Shown: positions 8,092 through 17,069, counted from the first letter of the stretch. The stretch is 50,245 nt of DNA from Spirosoma fluviale (GCA_945885545.1 CAMCYZ010000003.1:1-50245), one strand, 5' to 3'. The notes: a model not told the origin generated them from the letters alone. Numbers and translations are program-made.

Positions 8092-9414
8092 ATGAAATTC
8101 AGTGATTTGAATCTAAACAAGTCTTTACTAAATGCCTTGGAAGACCTCGGGCTAGATTCTCCAACATCCATACAAAGTAAAGTTTTTTCTATCGTAATGT
8201 CAGGCAGAGATATGGGCGGCATTGCACAAACCGGCACAGGCAAGACCTTAGCTTATCTCCTACCTTTGATGCGTATGTGGACATTCTCAAAGGACAAACT
8301 GCCTCAAATTGTAGTATTGGTGCCGACAAGAGAACTTGTAGTACAGGTTTTGGAAACAGCCAAAAAGTTAGCTAGCTATATAAGTTTTGACGCTGTCGGT
8401 GTATACGGCGGAGTGAACATCAAGACCCAAGTACTAGAATTATCTAAGGGATGCGATTTGCTAGTAGCCACTCCGGGTCGATTTATTGACTTAGCAGCGA
8501 GTGGTGCACTCAAGGTAAAAAATATCAAAAAACTGGTTATAGATGAGTTTGACATGATGCTGGATTTAGGATTCAGACCACAGCTCCAGACAATTTTTGA
8601 TAAAATTCCTGAAAGACGCCAAAATCTTCTTTTCTCCGCCACTATATCTGAAGAGGTGGAAGATTTATTGGATGAAACTTTTAAATCGCCAGAAATTTTA
8701 GAAGATGTGGCAGTAGGAACTCCGCACCAAAACATTGAGCAAAGGGCGTATTTTATTCCTAACTTTAACACAAAAATAAACTTCATAGAGTTGTTGTTGG
8801 CAAATGACAGCCAAATGACCAAGAACTTGGTGTTTGTTGGGAACAAACTACTCGCCGACACCATTTTTGAAGAATTAAAAATGCGAGAAGTGGAAAGTGT
8901 AGATGTGATACATTCTAACAAATCTCAAAACTATAGATTTAAGGCACTCGATAGCTTTACAAAAGGAGAAACGAGAACGCTTATAGCAACTGACCTGGGT
9001 TCAAGAGGTTTGGATATCCCAAAAATAAGCCATGTCATAAACATGGACATTCCAGAGATTGCAGAGGACTACATTCACCGAATTGGCCGCACGGGCAGAG
9101 GAAATGAAAAAGGAATATCCATAAGTTTTGTTTCGGAAAAAGAACAAGAGTCGTTTGAGGAAATAGAAACCCTCATGAACTACAAGGTACCGATTGGCGA
9201 AACACCCGTTTATCTCGAAATATCCGATAGTTTGATGTCTTTTGAAATAGAAAAAATAGATATGAAAATATTGGCTCCGAAGAAAAAAATCGACGTTGGT
9301 GAAGCTTTTCATGAAAAAGCAGAGAAAAACAAAAAAGTCAATAAAAGGAGGGATATAGAAGCCGAGAAAAAGGCCAAATATGGAAAAGCTTACAAAAAGG
9401 AAAGGAAATTATAA
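8092..9414 (+). CDS. DEAD-box family ATP-dependent RNA helicase (DEFD variant)
   Basis: A 440-residue RNA helicase with both RecA-like domains. In order: Q-motif SPTSIQSK near residue 23, motif I AQTGTGKT (45-52), PTREL, GG, TPGR, motif II as DEFD instead of DEAD (near residue 150), SAT, and in the second domain ATDLGSRGLDIP and HRIGRTGRG. The last 60 residues are very rich in Lys and Glu, typical of a nonspecific RNA-binding tail. Such proteins remodel RNA during ribosome assembly, cold adaptation or mRNA decay. It heads a close run with the DUF1801 and Nudix genes (21 bases to the first). The paralog identity (RhlE or CshA type) cannot be fixed by eye. Confidence 0.93.
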   Translation: MKFSDLNLNKSLLNALEDLGLDSPTSIQSKVFSIVMSGRDMGGIAQTGTGKTLAYLLPLMRMWTFSKDKLPQIVVLVPTRELVVQVLETAKKLASYISFDAVGVYGGVNIKTQVLELSKGCDLLVATPGRFIDLAASGALKVKNIKKLVIDEFDMMLDLGFRPQLQTIFDKIPERRQNLLFSATISEEVEDLLDETFKSPEILEDVAVGTPHQNIEQRAYFIPNFNTKINFIELLLANDSQMTKNLVFVGNKLLADTIFEELKMREVESVDVIHSNKSQNYRFKALDSFTKGETRTLIATDLGSRGLDIPKISHVINMDIPEIAEDYIHRIGRTGRGNEKGISISFVSEKEQESFEEIETLMNYKVPIGETPVYLEISDSLMSFEIEKIDMKILAPKKKIDVGEAFHEKAEKNKKVNKRRDIEAEKKAKYGKAYKKERKL

Positions 9415-9435
9415 CTTGATTGCTAAAAAAGAACC

Positions 9436-9903
9436 GTGAAAAGTGTAGCGAAAGAGTTAGGGGAATACATGGAGAAAATTGCCGACAACCATAAATTTTC
9501 GGTAAACAAATTACGCGAAATCGTCAAACAAAATATTCCCTTCGGTTTTGAGGAAATGTTGAATTACGGCATGATTGGCTATGTAATTCCTCATGATTTA
9601 TACCCCAAAGGCTATCATTGCGACACAAAATTACCATTACCTTTTATCAACATTGCATCTCAGAAAAATTTCGTTGCATTTTATCATATTGGGCTTTATG
9701 CCATGCCGGTGCTTTATACTTGGTTTATTGACGAATACACCAAACTTGACTTAAAAACATTAGATATGGGCAAAAGCTGTATCAGATTTAAAAATCCAGA
9801 TGATATACCTTTTAAGCTAATTGGTGAGTTGGTAAGTAAAATTTCTGTTGAAAAATGGATTTCGGTTTATGAAGATAAATTTATGACTGAACGGAAGAAA
9901 TAA
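9436..9903 (+). CDS. DUF1801 family protein
   Basis: A 155-residue protein with a DUF1801 (YdhG-like) domain: an N-terminal helical part ending LREIVKQNIPFGFEEML, then MIGYVIPHDLYPKG, LPFINIASQKNFVAFYHIGLYA, and a late MGKSCIRFKNPDDIPF. All match the family order. The chosen start is GTG at 9436 because the family usually begins a few residues before the EYM segment. An ATG at 9469 would remove 11 residues. The function of DUF1801 is unsettled; it resembles small iron-chaperone-like proteins. The stop overlaps the next ATG by one base (TAATG), suggesting translational coupling to the Nudix gene. Confidence 0.8.
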   Translation: MKSVAKELGEYMEKIADNHKFSVNKLREIVKQNIPFGFEEMLNYGMIGYVIPHDLYPKGYHCDTKLPLPFINIASQKNFVAFYHIGLYAMPVLYTWFIDEYTKLDLKTLDMGKSCIRFKNPDDIPFKLIGELVSKISVEKWISVYEDKFMTERKK

Positions 9904-10367
9904 TGGATTATTCGGAAGAAATAAAAGCTATTTACGGAAATAAGATTCGAATTCGAGTATGTGGAATTCTTGAAAATGGCGAGAATTATCTATTCGTAAA
10001 CCATAAAAAACTCAATAAGGACAATATTTTTTGGAACTTTCCTGGGGGTGGTGTTGAAGACGGCGAAAGCATTAGAGAAACTCTAAAAAGAGAATTTCAA
10101 GAGGAAACTAACCTTGAAATCATAGTTGAGCAATTTTGTTTTTTCAACCAAGTAATAGTGGGGTCTTTACATGCAATTGAGTTATATTTCAGGGTAAAAT
10201 CCAATAGTTTTATTGTAAAAGTTGGAAACGACCCTGAATTTAATATTATCACTGATTTAAAATGGATGAACTTGGATGAGTTTTTGGGGCTGCCAATTCA
10301 TCAAAAACCAGTGATTTTTTCAAATATTAAATCCATAAATGATTTGATTTATCCCTTTAGGAGCTAA
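9903..10367 (+). CDS. Nudix hydrolase
   Basis: A 154-residue enzyme with the Nudix box beginning GGGVEDGESIRETLKRE and continuing FQEETNLEI at about residues 40-66. It matches G-x5-E-x7-REUxEE, with Asn where the last Gly normally sits. Nudix enzymes cleave nucleoside diphosphates linked to another moiety using Mg2+ held by the REUxEE glutamates. The substrate cannot be inferred. The start ATG shares one base with the stop of the DUF1801 gene, so the two are coupled, and DUF3822 follows directly. Confidence 0.88.
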   Translation: MDYSEEIKAIYGNKIRIRVCGILENGENYLFVNHKKLNKDNIFWNFPGGGVEDGESIRETLKREFQEETNLEIIVEQFCFFNQVIVGSLHAIELYFRVKSNSFIVKVGNDPEFNIITDLKWMNLDEFLGLPIHQKPVIFSNIKSINDLIYPFRS

Positions 10368-10375
10368 ATTTGTCT

Positions 10376-11218
10376 ATGGATGCACCAAATATCTTCAAAG
10401 TAATTGACGACAGATTTTCAGTAGAGCGTATTGAGAATTATGATTTATTGATGGAAGTTCAGGAAACTCGATTTAAGTTTTTATTGCGAGAAAAAATATC
10501 CAAAACCGTTGTTTGGCTTGAAGATTACTATCTGGGTTATGTGAACAGCACTGAAAAATTAGAAGAAAAGCTTAAAAAGGTCTTTACGGATCATGAATTC
10601 CTTAAAGCAAACTTCTGGAATAGTATAAATTTAATTATTGACTTTCCGTGTTTTTCCTCAATACCTGAAGATTTTTACATGGAAGAATTGTCAGCCAACT
10701 ATCTAAAAATACAATATCCAGAGCTTGATTTTGCCGAATTTGAAATTGAAACTTTTAAATACGGGTCGGAATATTTAATATTTGGAGTTCCTCAAAATAC
10801 AATTACAATATTTCAAAACTATTTTCCAAACAAATTGATTGGGTGCTCGAACTCCCTACTAAACTCCATAAAATACTTCCATGCACACGCACGCATTCAA
10901 AACAAAAACTTATTAATACTTGATGATAACTGGCTAGAAGCCATATACTTAGAACCCAAAACAGGAAACCTGAAAACGAAAAAAATTACTCTAAATTCGC
11001 AATACCTAAAAGCTTTTTTGAACGAAATCGAAAAGAATGGTCAGTTAGAAACACTTATTTATGGTGAAATAACACCATTTTCGCATATTTACAGGACTAT
11101 CAGTGATAAACTAACAATAATTGAGTTTGGAGGTGTACCCCGAAATAGTAAGCTAAGTCAATATTTTGCAGAAATACCCGAACAGAGGTATTTTACATTA
11201 TTCAGTGTAATATTTTAA
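10376..11218 (+). CDS. DUF3822 family protein
   Basis: A 280-residue cytosolic protein matching DUF3822, a Bacteroidota family with an actin/ASKHA-like fold prediction: VWLEDYYLGYVNSTEKLEEKL early, DFPCFSSIPEDFY in the middle, and NLLILDDNWLEAIYLEP at about residue 180. The start is uncertain. ATG at 10376 is preferred, but a TTG two codons earlier (10370) has an AGGAG at ideal spacing. In relatives this gene is often next to coaD and rsmD; neither is present here. It ends directly against the convergent 11219 gene with no bases between stops. Confidence 0.75.
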   Translation: MDAPNIFKVIDDRFSVERIENYDLLMEVQETRFKFLLREKISKTVVWLEDYYLGYVNSTEKLEEKLKKVFTDHEFLKANFWNSINLIIDFPCFSSIPEDFYMEELSANYLKIQYPELDFAEFEIETFKYGSEYLIFGVPQNTITIFQNYFPNKLIGCSNSLLNSIKYFHAHARIQNKNLLILDDNWLEAIYLEPKTGNLKTKKITLNSQYLKAFLNEIEKNGQLETLIYGEITPFSHIYRTISDKLTIIEFGGVPRNSKLSQYFAEIPEQRYFTLFSVIF

Positions 11219-11557
11219 TTACTTCCTCTGATAATAGTCAAAGCCGTATTGTACCTTTAAATTGTAATCGAAATATTCTATAGCTCTTTGAACAGATTTG
11301 GCGTGTTTGGCAATAAAATATGGACGCTTACCCTTTTTATTCACCAATTTAGTATCAACTTTATAAATAGTTCCTTCAGGAAATTTCGTAATAAATTTAC
11401 TTGAAATGGCAACTTTCAAATCTTCTGGAACTTGTTGTCCATTTATGGTTTTGAGTTTCATTTTATCAGTTTTTTCATCATACAAGGCTTCGGCATAGAC
11501 GCCCACAAAATAGGTTTTCGTAAATTCTGGCACCTCGTCTATCAATGACAACTGCAT
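11219..11557 (-). CDS. Conserved hypothetical protein, 112 residues
   Basis: A small soluble protein with no signal peptide and no transmembrane segment, rich in Lys (pI clearly basic). I do not recognise the family. The reading frame has normal codon use and a central block KFITKFPEGTIYKVDTKLVNKKGKRP followed by AKHAKSVQRAIEYFDYN, which reads like a structured protein and not a shadow frame. It is divergent from prs and tail to tail with DUF3822 with zero spacing. No antitoxin-like or toxin-like partner is adjacent. Confidence 0.7.
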   Translation of the reverse strand: MQLSLIDEVPEFTKTYFVGVYAEALYDEKTDKMKLKTINGQQVPEDLKVAISSKFITKFPEGTIYKVDTKLVNKKGKRPYFIAKHAKSVQRAIEYFDYNLKVQYGFDYYQRK

Positions 11558-11639
11558 AAGATTTTTTTTTTGTTATAGATTCTGATGCAAAATAATAGTT
11601 TTTTTTTGAAATAAAATATGATTGAGAAGTATTTATTTG

Positions 11640-11647
11640 TACTTTTG
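11640..11647 (+). promoter_or_regulatory. Candidate -7 box for prs-rplY
   Basis: TACTTTTG, a match to TAnnTTTG, 27 bases before the prs ATG. The upstream region is very A/T rich and has no properly spaced TTTG. Confidence 0.55.
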
Positions 11648-11674
11648 CGGAACTTTTCGGAGAAATAAATCAAA

Positions 11675-12625
11675 ATGGCAGAAGTAAAAATATTCTCAGG
11701 CACCAATTCCAAATACTTGTCTAGCAAAGTAGCCTACTATTATGGAAAAGAACTCGGAAAAATATCAATTCAGCGTTTTGCTGACAGTGAAATTTCTGTG
11801 AATTTTGACGAATCTGTAAGAGGATGTGACGTTTTTCTTTGTCAGGCCACATTTCCGAATGCAGATAATTTAATGGAATTACTCTTGATGATTGACGCAG
11901 CAAGAAGAGCCTCTGCTCATTATGTAGTGGCTGTCATTCCTTATTATGGATATGCTCGCCAAGACCGCAAGGACCGACCAAGAGTGGCGATAGGAGCCAA
12001 ATTGGTGGCAAATATGCTCAGAGCAGCTGGTGCTGACAGAATCATGACCTTGGACCTTCACGCAGGACAGATCCAAGGGTTTTTCGATATTCCGGTAGAT
12101 CACTTAGAAGGCACTTCCGTTTTTGTACCTTATTTGAAAACTAAAAATATAGAAAATTTAATTTTTGCTTCGCCTGATGTGGGTGGTGTGTCTAGAGTAA
12201 GAAAGTTTGCTAGTTATTTTGAGGCGGACATAGTGATTTGTGACAAACAAAGAAAGAAAGCGAACGAAATATCTGGAATGCAATTAATTGGTGATGTAAA
12301 AGACGCCAACGTGGTTTTAGTAGACGACATGATAGACACAGGTGGAACAATTTGTAAAGCAGCTGAGTTGATAATGGAGAAAGGTGCTAAGTCAGTGAGA
12401 GCTATTTGTACTCATGCTGTTTTATCCCATAAAGCCCACTCCAATATAACAAATTCGGTATTTGAGGAAGTTATTGTTTCTGATTCTATTCCATTGAAGC
12501 AAGATAACCCAAAAATAAAAGTAATTTCGGTTGCAGAGCTGTTTGCACATGCCATCGGAAGAATCAGAGACAACGGATCTATTAGTTCATTATTTATAAA
12601 TTATCAACATCAAATTACATTTTAA
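11675..12625 (+). CDS. prs: Ribose-phosphate pyrophosphokinase (PRPP synthetase)
   Basis: A 316-residue cytosolic enzyme making PRPP from ribose-5-phosphate and ATP for purine, pyrimidine, His, Trp and NAD synthesis. It shows the family order: FSGTNS at the start, RFADSEI, the ATP-binding segment YYGYARQDRK near residue 100 with the flexible-loop Arg, DLHAGQIQGFFDIPVDHL near residue 130, and the PRPP-binding VLVDDMIDTGGT near residue 215. It is the first gene of a two-gene operon with rplY, 2 bases downstream. Confidence 0.96.
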   Translation: MAEVKIFSGTNSKYLSSKVAYYYGKELGKISIQRFADSEISVNFDESVRGCDVFLCQATFPNADNLMELLLMIDAARRASAHYVVAVIPYYGYARQDRKDRPRVAIGAKLVANMLRAAGADRIMTLDLHAGQIQGFFDIPVDHLEGTSVFVPYLKTKNIENLIFASPDVGGVSRVRKFASYFEADIVICDKQRKKANEISGMQLIGDVKDANVVLVDDMIDTGGTICKAAELIMEKGAKSVRAICTHAVLSHKAHSNITNSVFEEVIVSDSIPLKQDNPKIKVISVAELFAHAIGRIRDNGSISSLFINYQHQITF

Positions 12626-12627
12626 TT

Positions 12628-13197
12628 ATGAAAGTAACTGAGATTGTAGGGTTTAAAAGAGCGAATCTCGGTCGTCAGGCTGCTCAAGAATTACGTGCTG
12701 AAGGCATGGTTCCTGGTATTCTGTATGGCGGAGAAGAGCAAGTATCATTTTATGCACCTGCCTACCTGTTCCGTCCATTGATTTTCACTACAGAAGCTTA
12801 TGAAGTGAAACTGACGATTGATGGCAAATCGTATACTGCGATTCTTCAAGACAAGCAATTCCACCCAGTAAATGACCTTTTGGTTCATGTAGATTTGTTG
12901 GAAATCACTCCTGAAAAAATTATCACTACTTACATTCCAATCAAATTGACTGGAACTGCAATCGGGGCAAAACAAGGGGGTAAATTGGTTCAAACATTGA
13001 GAAAACTCCGTGTTAAAGGTCCAGCTAAAGCTATTCCAAATTTTGTGAACTTAGACGTTACAAACCTTGGATTAGGAAAGGCTATCAAAGTAAAAGCCAT
13101 CGAACTTCCTGATTTAACTATCTTGGATTCAGAGGCTAACCCAGTAGCAAGTGTGACAATCCCACGTGCATTGAGAGGTACTTTGCAAGCATCTTAA
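12628..13197 (+). CDS. rplY: 50S ribosomal protein L25 (general stress protein Ctc form)
   Basis: A 189-residue L25 of the long, Ctc type. The N-terminal 5S rRNA-binding domain (about residues 1-90) contains RANLGRQAAQELRAEGMVPG and LQDKQFHPVNDLLVHVDLLE. The C-terminal TL5/Ctc beta domain follows (to about 180). It binds 5S rRNA in the central protuberance of the large subunit. The start is 2 bases after the prs stop, a pairing common across bacteria. The pth gene that often comes next is absent; instead a strong terminator follows. Confidence 0.95.
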   Translation: MKVTEIVGFKRANLGRQAAQELRAEGMVPGILYGGEEQVSFYAPAYLFRPLIFTTEAYEVKLTIDGKSYTAILQDKQFHPVNDLLVHVDLLEITPEKIITTYIPIKLTGTAIGAKQGGKLVQTLRKLRVKGPAKAIPNFVNLDVTNLGLGKAIKVKAIELPDLTILDSEANPVASVTIPRALRGTLQAS

Positions 13198-13221
13198 GTG
13201 ATTTATTGCTTAAAAATATAG

Positions 13222-13250
13222 AAAGAGCTCCATTTTGGGGCTCTTTTTTT
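13222..13250 (+). terminator. Terminator of prs-rplY
   Basis: AAAGAGCTCC (13222-13231), loop ATTTT, GGGGCTCTTT (13237-13246), then more T to 13250. The 10-bp stem has one G-U pair. It lies 25 bases after the rplY stop. Confidence 0.85.
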
Positions 13251-13516
13251 GTGAGGTGTGTAAAGTTTCTTAAAAGCTTAAAATGACTCTTCTAGTTTAC
13301 TTTACGAGATAATACTTTTATGAAGTACACTTAGAAAAGTCATACAATCATACTTAATAGTGTAAAAAACGAAGTGAAACCTAACTTTTGAAGATTTGAG
13401 GTCAAAAAATATTTCATCAAAAGGTTTAAATATTTCAGGGTTTAAACAAATAATTTGGATCTCAGTCATTATAATTCAAAATAAAATCTGCTAATTGGCA
13501 ATAAACCAAAACATTT
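13251..13516. other. Gene-poor A/T-rich intergenic stretch
   Basis: Between the rplY terminator and the sirtuin stop there are 266 bases with no ORF longer than a few codons, no recognisable RNA, and only weak short inverted repeats. It is longer than needed for two convergent genes and may be remnant DNA. No function is claimed. Confidence 0.4.
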
Positions 13517-14212
13517 CTATCCGTTCCCTAACAGCCTCTCCTTCAACTCCTGCAGTCCCTCAACCGCAGTTTTCTGTATAAATTCTACATTGTTGGTGCT
13601 AAAAGAATAACTGGGCAAAGATGGATCAACCACATATTTTTGTACTTCATGACCCACATATCCGACCAAACCAGCGGCAGGATAAACTTGCAAACTAGTA
13701 CCCACTACGATAAATATTTCAGCATTCAAGCAAATATCTGCAGCTATCTCTATCATAGGCACCATTTCTCCAAACCATACAATATGTGGTCTAAGTTGAC
13801 CTCCGTCTTCAGCAGTTTCACCTAATTCTATTGATTTTGCTCCTATTTCATAAATCAAGTCCTCGTTTTTTACACTTCTAACTTTTGAAAGTTCGCCATG
13901 CAAGTGCAAAACATTTGTCGAGCCGGCTTTTTCGTGCAAACCATCTACATTTTGTGTAACTATCTGAACATCAAAATACTCCTCCATTTCTGCCAATATC
14001 TTATGTCCTCTGTTGGGCTGAGCATGAGCGGCTTGTTTTCTGCGTTCATTATAAAAATCTAATACAATTTGTGGATTCTTATTCCAACCTTCTGGAGTTG
14101 CCACGTCCTCAATTTTGTAATTTTCCCACAATCCATTGGTATCTCTAAAGGTTTTGAGACCACTTTCGGCACTCATGCCTGCTCCGGTTAGTACTACTAA
14201 TTTCTTTTTCAT
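13517..14212 (-). CDS. NAD-dependent protein deacylase, sirtuin (class III/CobB-like) without zinc cysteines
   Basis: A 231-residue sirtuin that removes acyl groups from lysine using NAD+. Visible motifs: GAGMSAESG (10-18), TFRD, FYNERR (53-58) with the Tyr-x2-Arg pair that reads acidic acyl groups in CobB/SIRT5-type desuccinylases, TQNVDGLH (86-93), HLHGEL with the catalytic His near residue 105, LRPHIVWFGE (140-149) and GTSLQVYP (171-178). The segment after HLHGEL, where most sirtuins hold four zinc cysteines, contains none; the only Cys in the protein is in ICLNAE. Similar zinc-less forms appear to occur in Bacteroidota. The gene stands alone. Desuccinylase preference is inferred from the Tyr/Arg pair. 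Confidence 0.92.
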   Translation of the reverse strand: MKKKLVVLTGAGMSAESGLKTFRDTNGLWENYKIEDVATPEGWNKNPQIVLDFYNERRKQAAHAQPNRGHKILAEMEEYFDVQIVTQNVDGLHEKAGSTNVLHLHGELSKVRSVKNEDLIYEIGAKSIELGETAEDGGQLRPHIVWFGEMVPMIEIAADICLNAEIFIVVGTSLQVYPAAGLVGYVGHEVQKYVVDPSLPSYSFSTNNVEFIQKTAVEGLQELKERLLGNG

Positions 14213-14376
14213 AATTGTATTTTTACTGAAGGTTTCACAGAGATTTCTTTTCTATTCACTTTACCTTTTTGAATGTTACTGAGTTTTTCGCTTCGGTCAT
14301 CTGAAAACCAAATTGATTATTCATTAAAGTCAAAACCTATAAATAGAAATTTGATTCAAAACATGTAAAAAAGTCA

Positions 14377-14404
14377 TAAAAAAAGCACTGAATTCCAGTG
14401 CTTT
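14377..14404 (-). terminator. Terminator of topA
   Basis: AAAGCACTG (14382-14390), loop AATTC, CAGTGCTTT (14396-14404), with a minus-strand U-tract (complement of the A run from 14377). It lies 18 bases after the topA stop. Confidence 0.85.
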
Positions 14405-14422
14405 AATATTTTCTAAAATCTA

Positions 14423-16894
14423 TTAGGCTTCTGCTAGCTTAAGACAATCTTCAAGTGTAAGTTCCTCAGGAACAGTGCCTTTTGGTATTTTCACGTTTCG
14501 TTTTCCAATCTGAATATACGGGCCATATCTACCATTCAATACCTTCACTTTATCGTTTTCTGGATATTCTCTGATGATTTTTTTGGCTGCAGCTTCTTTT
14601 TGTTCTGTAATGATTTCAGCCACCCTCTTGTCATCAATGGTTAACGGATCTTCTGTTTTACCAATGTTATAGTAAACGGCTCCGTGTTTAATATATGGAC
14701 CAAAACGACCCTTGTTTATAATCACAGCCTGACCTTCATACTCAGCCATATCACGTGGAAGCGAGTTATCAGAACCACTCAAACGAGCTTCTATTATTTC
14801 GATTGCACGCTCCTTTGTAACCGACAAAGGATCCTCACTTTTATCAAGATTTATATATTTTCCATTGTACAAAACATACGGACCATAACGACCTTCGTTT
14901 ACCACAATGGCGTTTCCTTCATACAAACCAAGCTCCAATGGTAATTTTGGGCCCTGTAAAATAGCAAGGGCTTCTTCAAAAGTCATACTAGCTATCATTG
15001 TACCTTTTTTGATAGCAACAAAAGCCGGTTTGTCTTCATCAGTAGCTTCGCCAACTTGTAAATATGGCCCATACCGACCAATTTTAGCAAATACCTTTTT
15101 GCCCGAGTCTGGGTCGATGCCGAGTTCATAAGAACCTGCAGCTTTTGCACCGTTTTCACCAGTTGCCTCTTCTATTTTGGTATGAAAATCATTATAAAAA
15201 TTAGCAATCATTTTTTGCCAAGGCACTTTTCCTTCAGCTACTTCATCAAACTCATTCTCAACTTTCGCCGTGAATTTGTAATTCAAGACATCCTCAAAGT
15301 TCTCTACCAGATAATCATTGACAATTATTCCCAAATTGGTTGGAAACAATTTCGATTTCTCTGTTCCGTAATTTTCCGAACCTACAGTACTATTTATTTC
15401 ACCATCTTTTAACAAAAACTCTTTGAAATCTCGTTGAAAACCTGCTCTATCTTCTTTCACCACATATTCTCTACGAATAACGGTAGAAATGGTCGGTGCA
15501 TAAGTAGAAGGACGTCCAATGCCCAATTCTTCCAATTTTTTCACCAAACTTGCTTCCGTATATCTCGCTGGGGGTCTTGTAAAACGCTCTGTAGCTTTCA
15601 TGTGGATGAGGTTCAAACTCTGACCAACCGAAAGTGGTGGCAACATATCTTTGTTTTCTTCGTCCTCGTCGTCGGATGATTCAAGATATACTTTTAAGAA
15701 ACCTTCAAATTTTATTACCTCACCTGAGGCCGTAAGTTCTTCGGGTCTGGTAGAGATGGAAATCTTAGCAATGGTTCTTTCGATAATTGCTTCCGCCATT
15801 TGTGACGCAATAGCCCTTTTCCATATCAAATCATATAAACGTTTCTCGTTTCTTTCAGCACCAGCATCAGTTACTGCAAAATCGGTGGGTCTTATGGCCT
15901 CGTGAGCTTCTTGAGCTGACTTATCTTTGGTTTTGAACACCCTTGGTTTCGAGAATTTCTCACCGTAGGCATTAATTATCTGATTCTTGGCATTTTCCAT
16001 GGCTTCGCCTGAGAGACTTGTAGAGTCCGTTCTCATGTAGGAAATTTTACCCGATTCATAAAGTTTCTGAGCTAAAGTCATGGTTTGCAAAACAGAGAAA
16101 CCCAATTTCCTTGATGCTTCCTGCTGCAAGGTAGAAGTCGTAAAAGGTGCCGCTGGGCTTTTGGTAGTTGGTTTAACCTCCAAGCCTGCAATGGCATAAA
16201 CTGCTGGTAAGCAATCTTGTAAAAACTTTTCAGCATCTGTTTCTTTCTCAAAATTCTTGCTCAATTCAGCCGAAAGTACTTTATTTTTTTCTACCAAAAA
16301 ATGAGCAACGACTTTAAAAGATGATTTGGAATCAAAAGTCTCAATTTCACGCTCTCTTTCTACAACTATTCTAACCGTAACGGACTGCACTCGTCCAGCT
16401 GATAAATTCTTCCTATCTCCAGCTCTGATTTTTTTCCAAAGTACAGGCGAAAGTTGAAACCCCACTAACCTATCTAATATTCGTCTAGCCTGCTGTGCAT
16501 TCACTAGGTCTATATCGATTGTTCTCGGGATTTCGATTGCCTTGTTTATCGCATTCTTAGTAATTTCTCTAAAGACAATCCTTTTGGTGTCATCACCTAA
16601 ACCAAGGGCTTCTTTTAAGTGCCAAGAAATGGCTTCTCCCTCCCGGTCATCATCGGTTGCTAGCCATACTTCTTTACCGGCGGCTAGTTTTTTTAGTTCA
16701 TTTACAACTTTTACCTTATCGGCTGAAATCTGATAGGAAGGTTGAAATTCCTTCTCCACATCAACTCCAAGCTCCTTTTCTGGCAAATCCCGAATATGAC
16801 CAAAACTCGATTTAACAATAAAATCGCTTCCCAAATAACCTTCAATGGTTTTGGCTTTAGCTGGGGACTCAACAATGACGAGGTTTTTAGACAT
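14423..16894 (-). CDS. topA: DNA topoisomerase I (type IA)
   Basis: An 823-residue enzyme that relaxes negative supercoils by single-strand passage. The start is taken at 16894 (MSKNLVIVESPAKAKTIEGYLG); an in-frame ATG 13 codons earlier adds unrelated residues. In order: TOPRIM domain with VESPAKAKT and ATDDDREGEAI, the type IA core with catalytic Tyr in ISYMRTDSTSL near residue 300, and a C-terminal part made of four short GRYGPY/GRFGPY-containing repeats. No tetracysteine zinc fingers are present, unlike E. coli TopA. That is the Bacteroidota/actinobacterial style. It has its own terminator. A minus-strand TAAGTTTG box lies 168 bases upstream of the ATG and may be its promoter. Confidence 0.96.
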   Translation of the reverse strand: MSKNLVIVESPAKAKTIEGYLGSDFIVKSSFGHIRDLPEKELGVDVEKEFQPSYQISADKVKVVNELKKLAAGKEVWLATDDDREGEAISWHLKEALGLGDDTKRIVFREITKNAINKAIEIPRTIDIDLVNAQQARRILDRLVGFQLSPVLWKKIRAGDRKNLSAGRVQSVTVRIVVEREREIETFDSKSSFKVVAHFLVEKNKVLSAELSKNFEKETDAEKFLQDCLPAVYAIAGLEVKPTTKSPAAPFTTSTLQQEASRKLGFSVLQTMTLAQKLYESGKISYMRTDSTSLSGEAMENAKNQIINAYGEKFSKPRVFKTKDKSAQEAHEAIRPTDFAVTDAGAERNEKRLYDLIWKRAIASQMAEAIIERTIAKISISTRPEELTASGEVIKFEGFLKVYLESSDDEDEENKDMLPPLSVGQSLNLIHMKATERFTRPPARYTEASLVKKLEELGIGRPSTYAPTISTVIRREYVVKEDRAGFQRDFKEFLLKDGEINSTVGSENYGTEKSKLFPTNLGIIVNDYLVENFEDVLNYKFTAKVENEFDEVAEGKVPWQKMIANFYNDFHTKIEEATGENGAKAAGSYELGIDPDSGKKVFAKIGRYGPYLQVGEATDEDKPAFVAIKKGTMIASMTFEEALAILQGPKLPLELGLYEGNAIVVNEGRYGPYVLYNGKYINLDKSEDPLSVTKERAIEIIEARLSGSDNSLPRDMAEYEGQAVIINKGRFGPYIKHGAVYYNIGKTEDPLTIDDKRVAEIITEQKEAAAKKIIREYPENDKVKVLNGRYGPYIQIGKRNVKIPKGTVPEELTLEDCLKLAEA

Positions 16895-17061
16895 ATATAG
16901 ACCTTTGAAATGAAATACGTATTTAATCAGCAAAATAAGTACAATAAAGCCATTAAAAGAAAATTTTTTTCTTTAATCGGTCTTCACGATACTCAAATTT
17001 GAAAACTTTCAGGCAAAAAAAGACATTTAAATACCATAAATGGATAATAAATAGTCAAGGA

Positions 17062-17069
17062 CAAACTTA
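17062..17069 (-). promoter_or_regulatory. Weak candidate -7 box for topA
   Basis: The minus strand reads TAAGTTTG, matching TAnnTTTG, 168 bases before the topA ATG, and it is flanked by the inverted hexamer TCAAGG/CCTTGA. The long leader makes this tentative. Confidence 0.25.

Noticed and set aside
8376-8921. 181-codon minus-strand frame inside the helicase gene
   Set aside because: Ser-rich shadow translation opposite strongly conserved helicase motifs.
12745-12993. 82-codon minus-strand frame inside rplY
   Set aside because: Cys-pair residues look finger-like, but the frame is the complement of conserved L25 sequence.
13251-13516. Possible small RNA or mobile remnant after rplY
   Set aside because: Only weak inverted repeats and no promoter box with a matching terminator; not enough to call.
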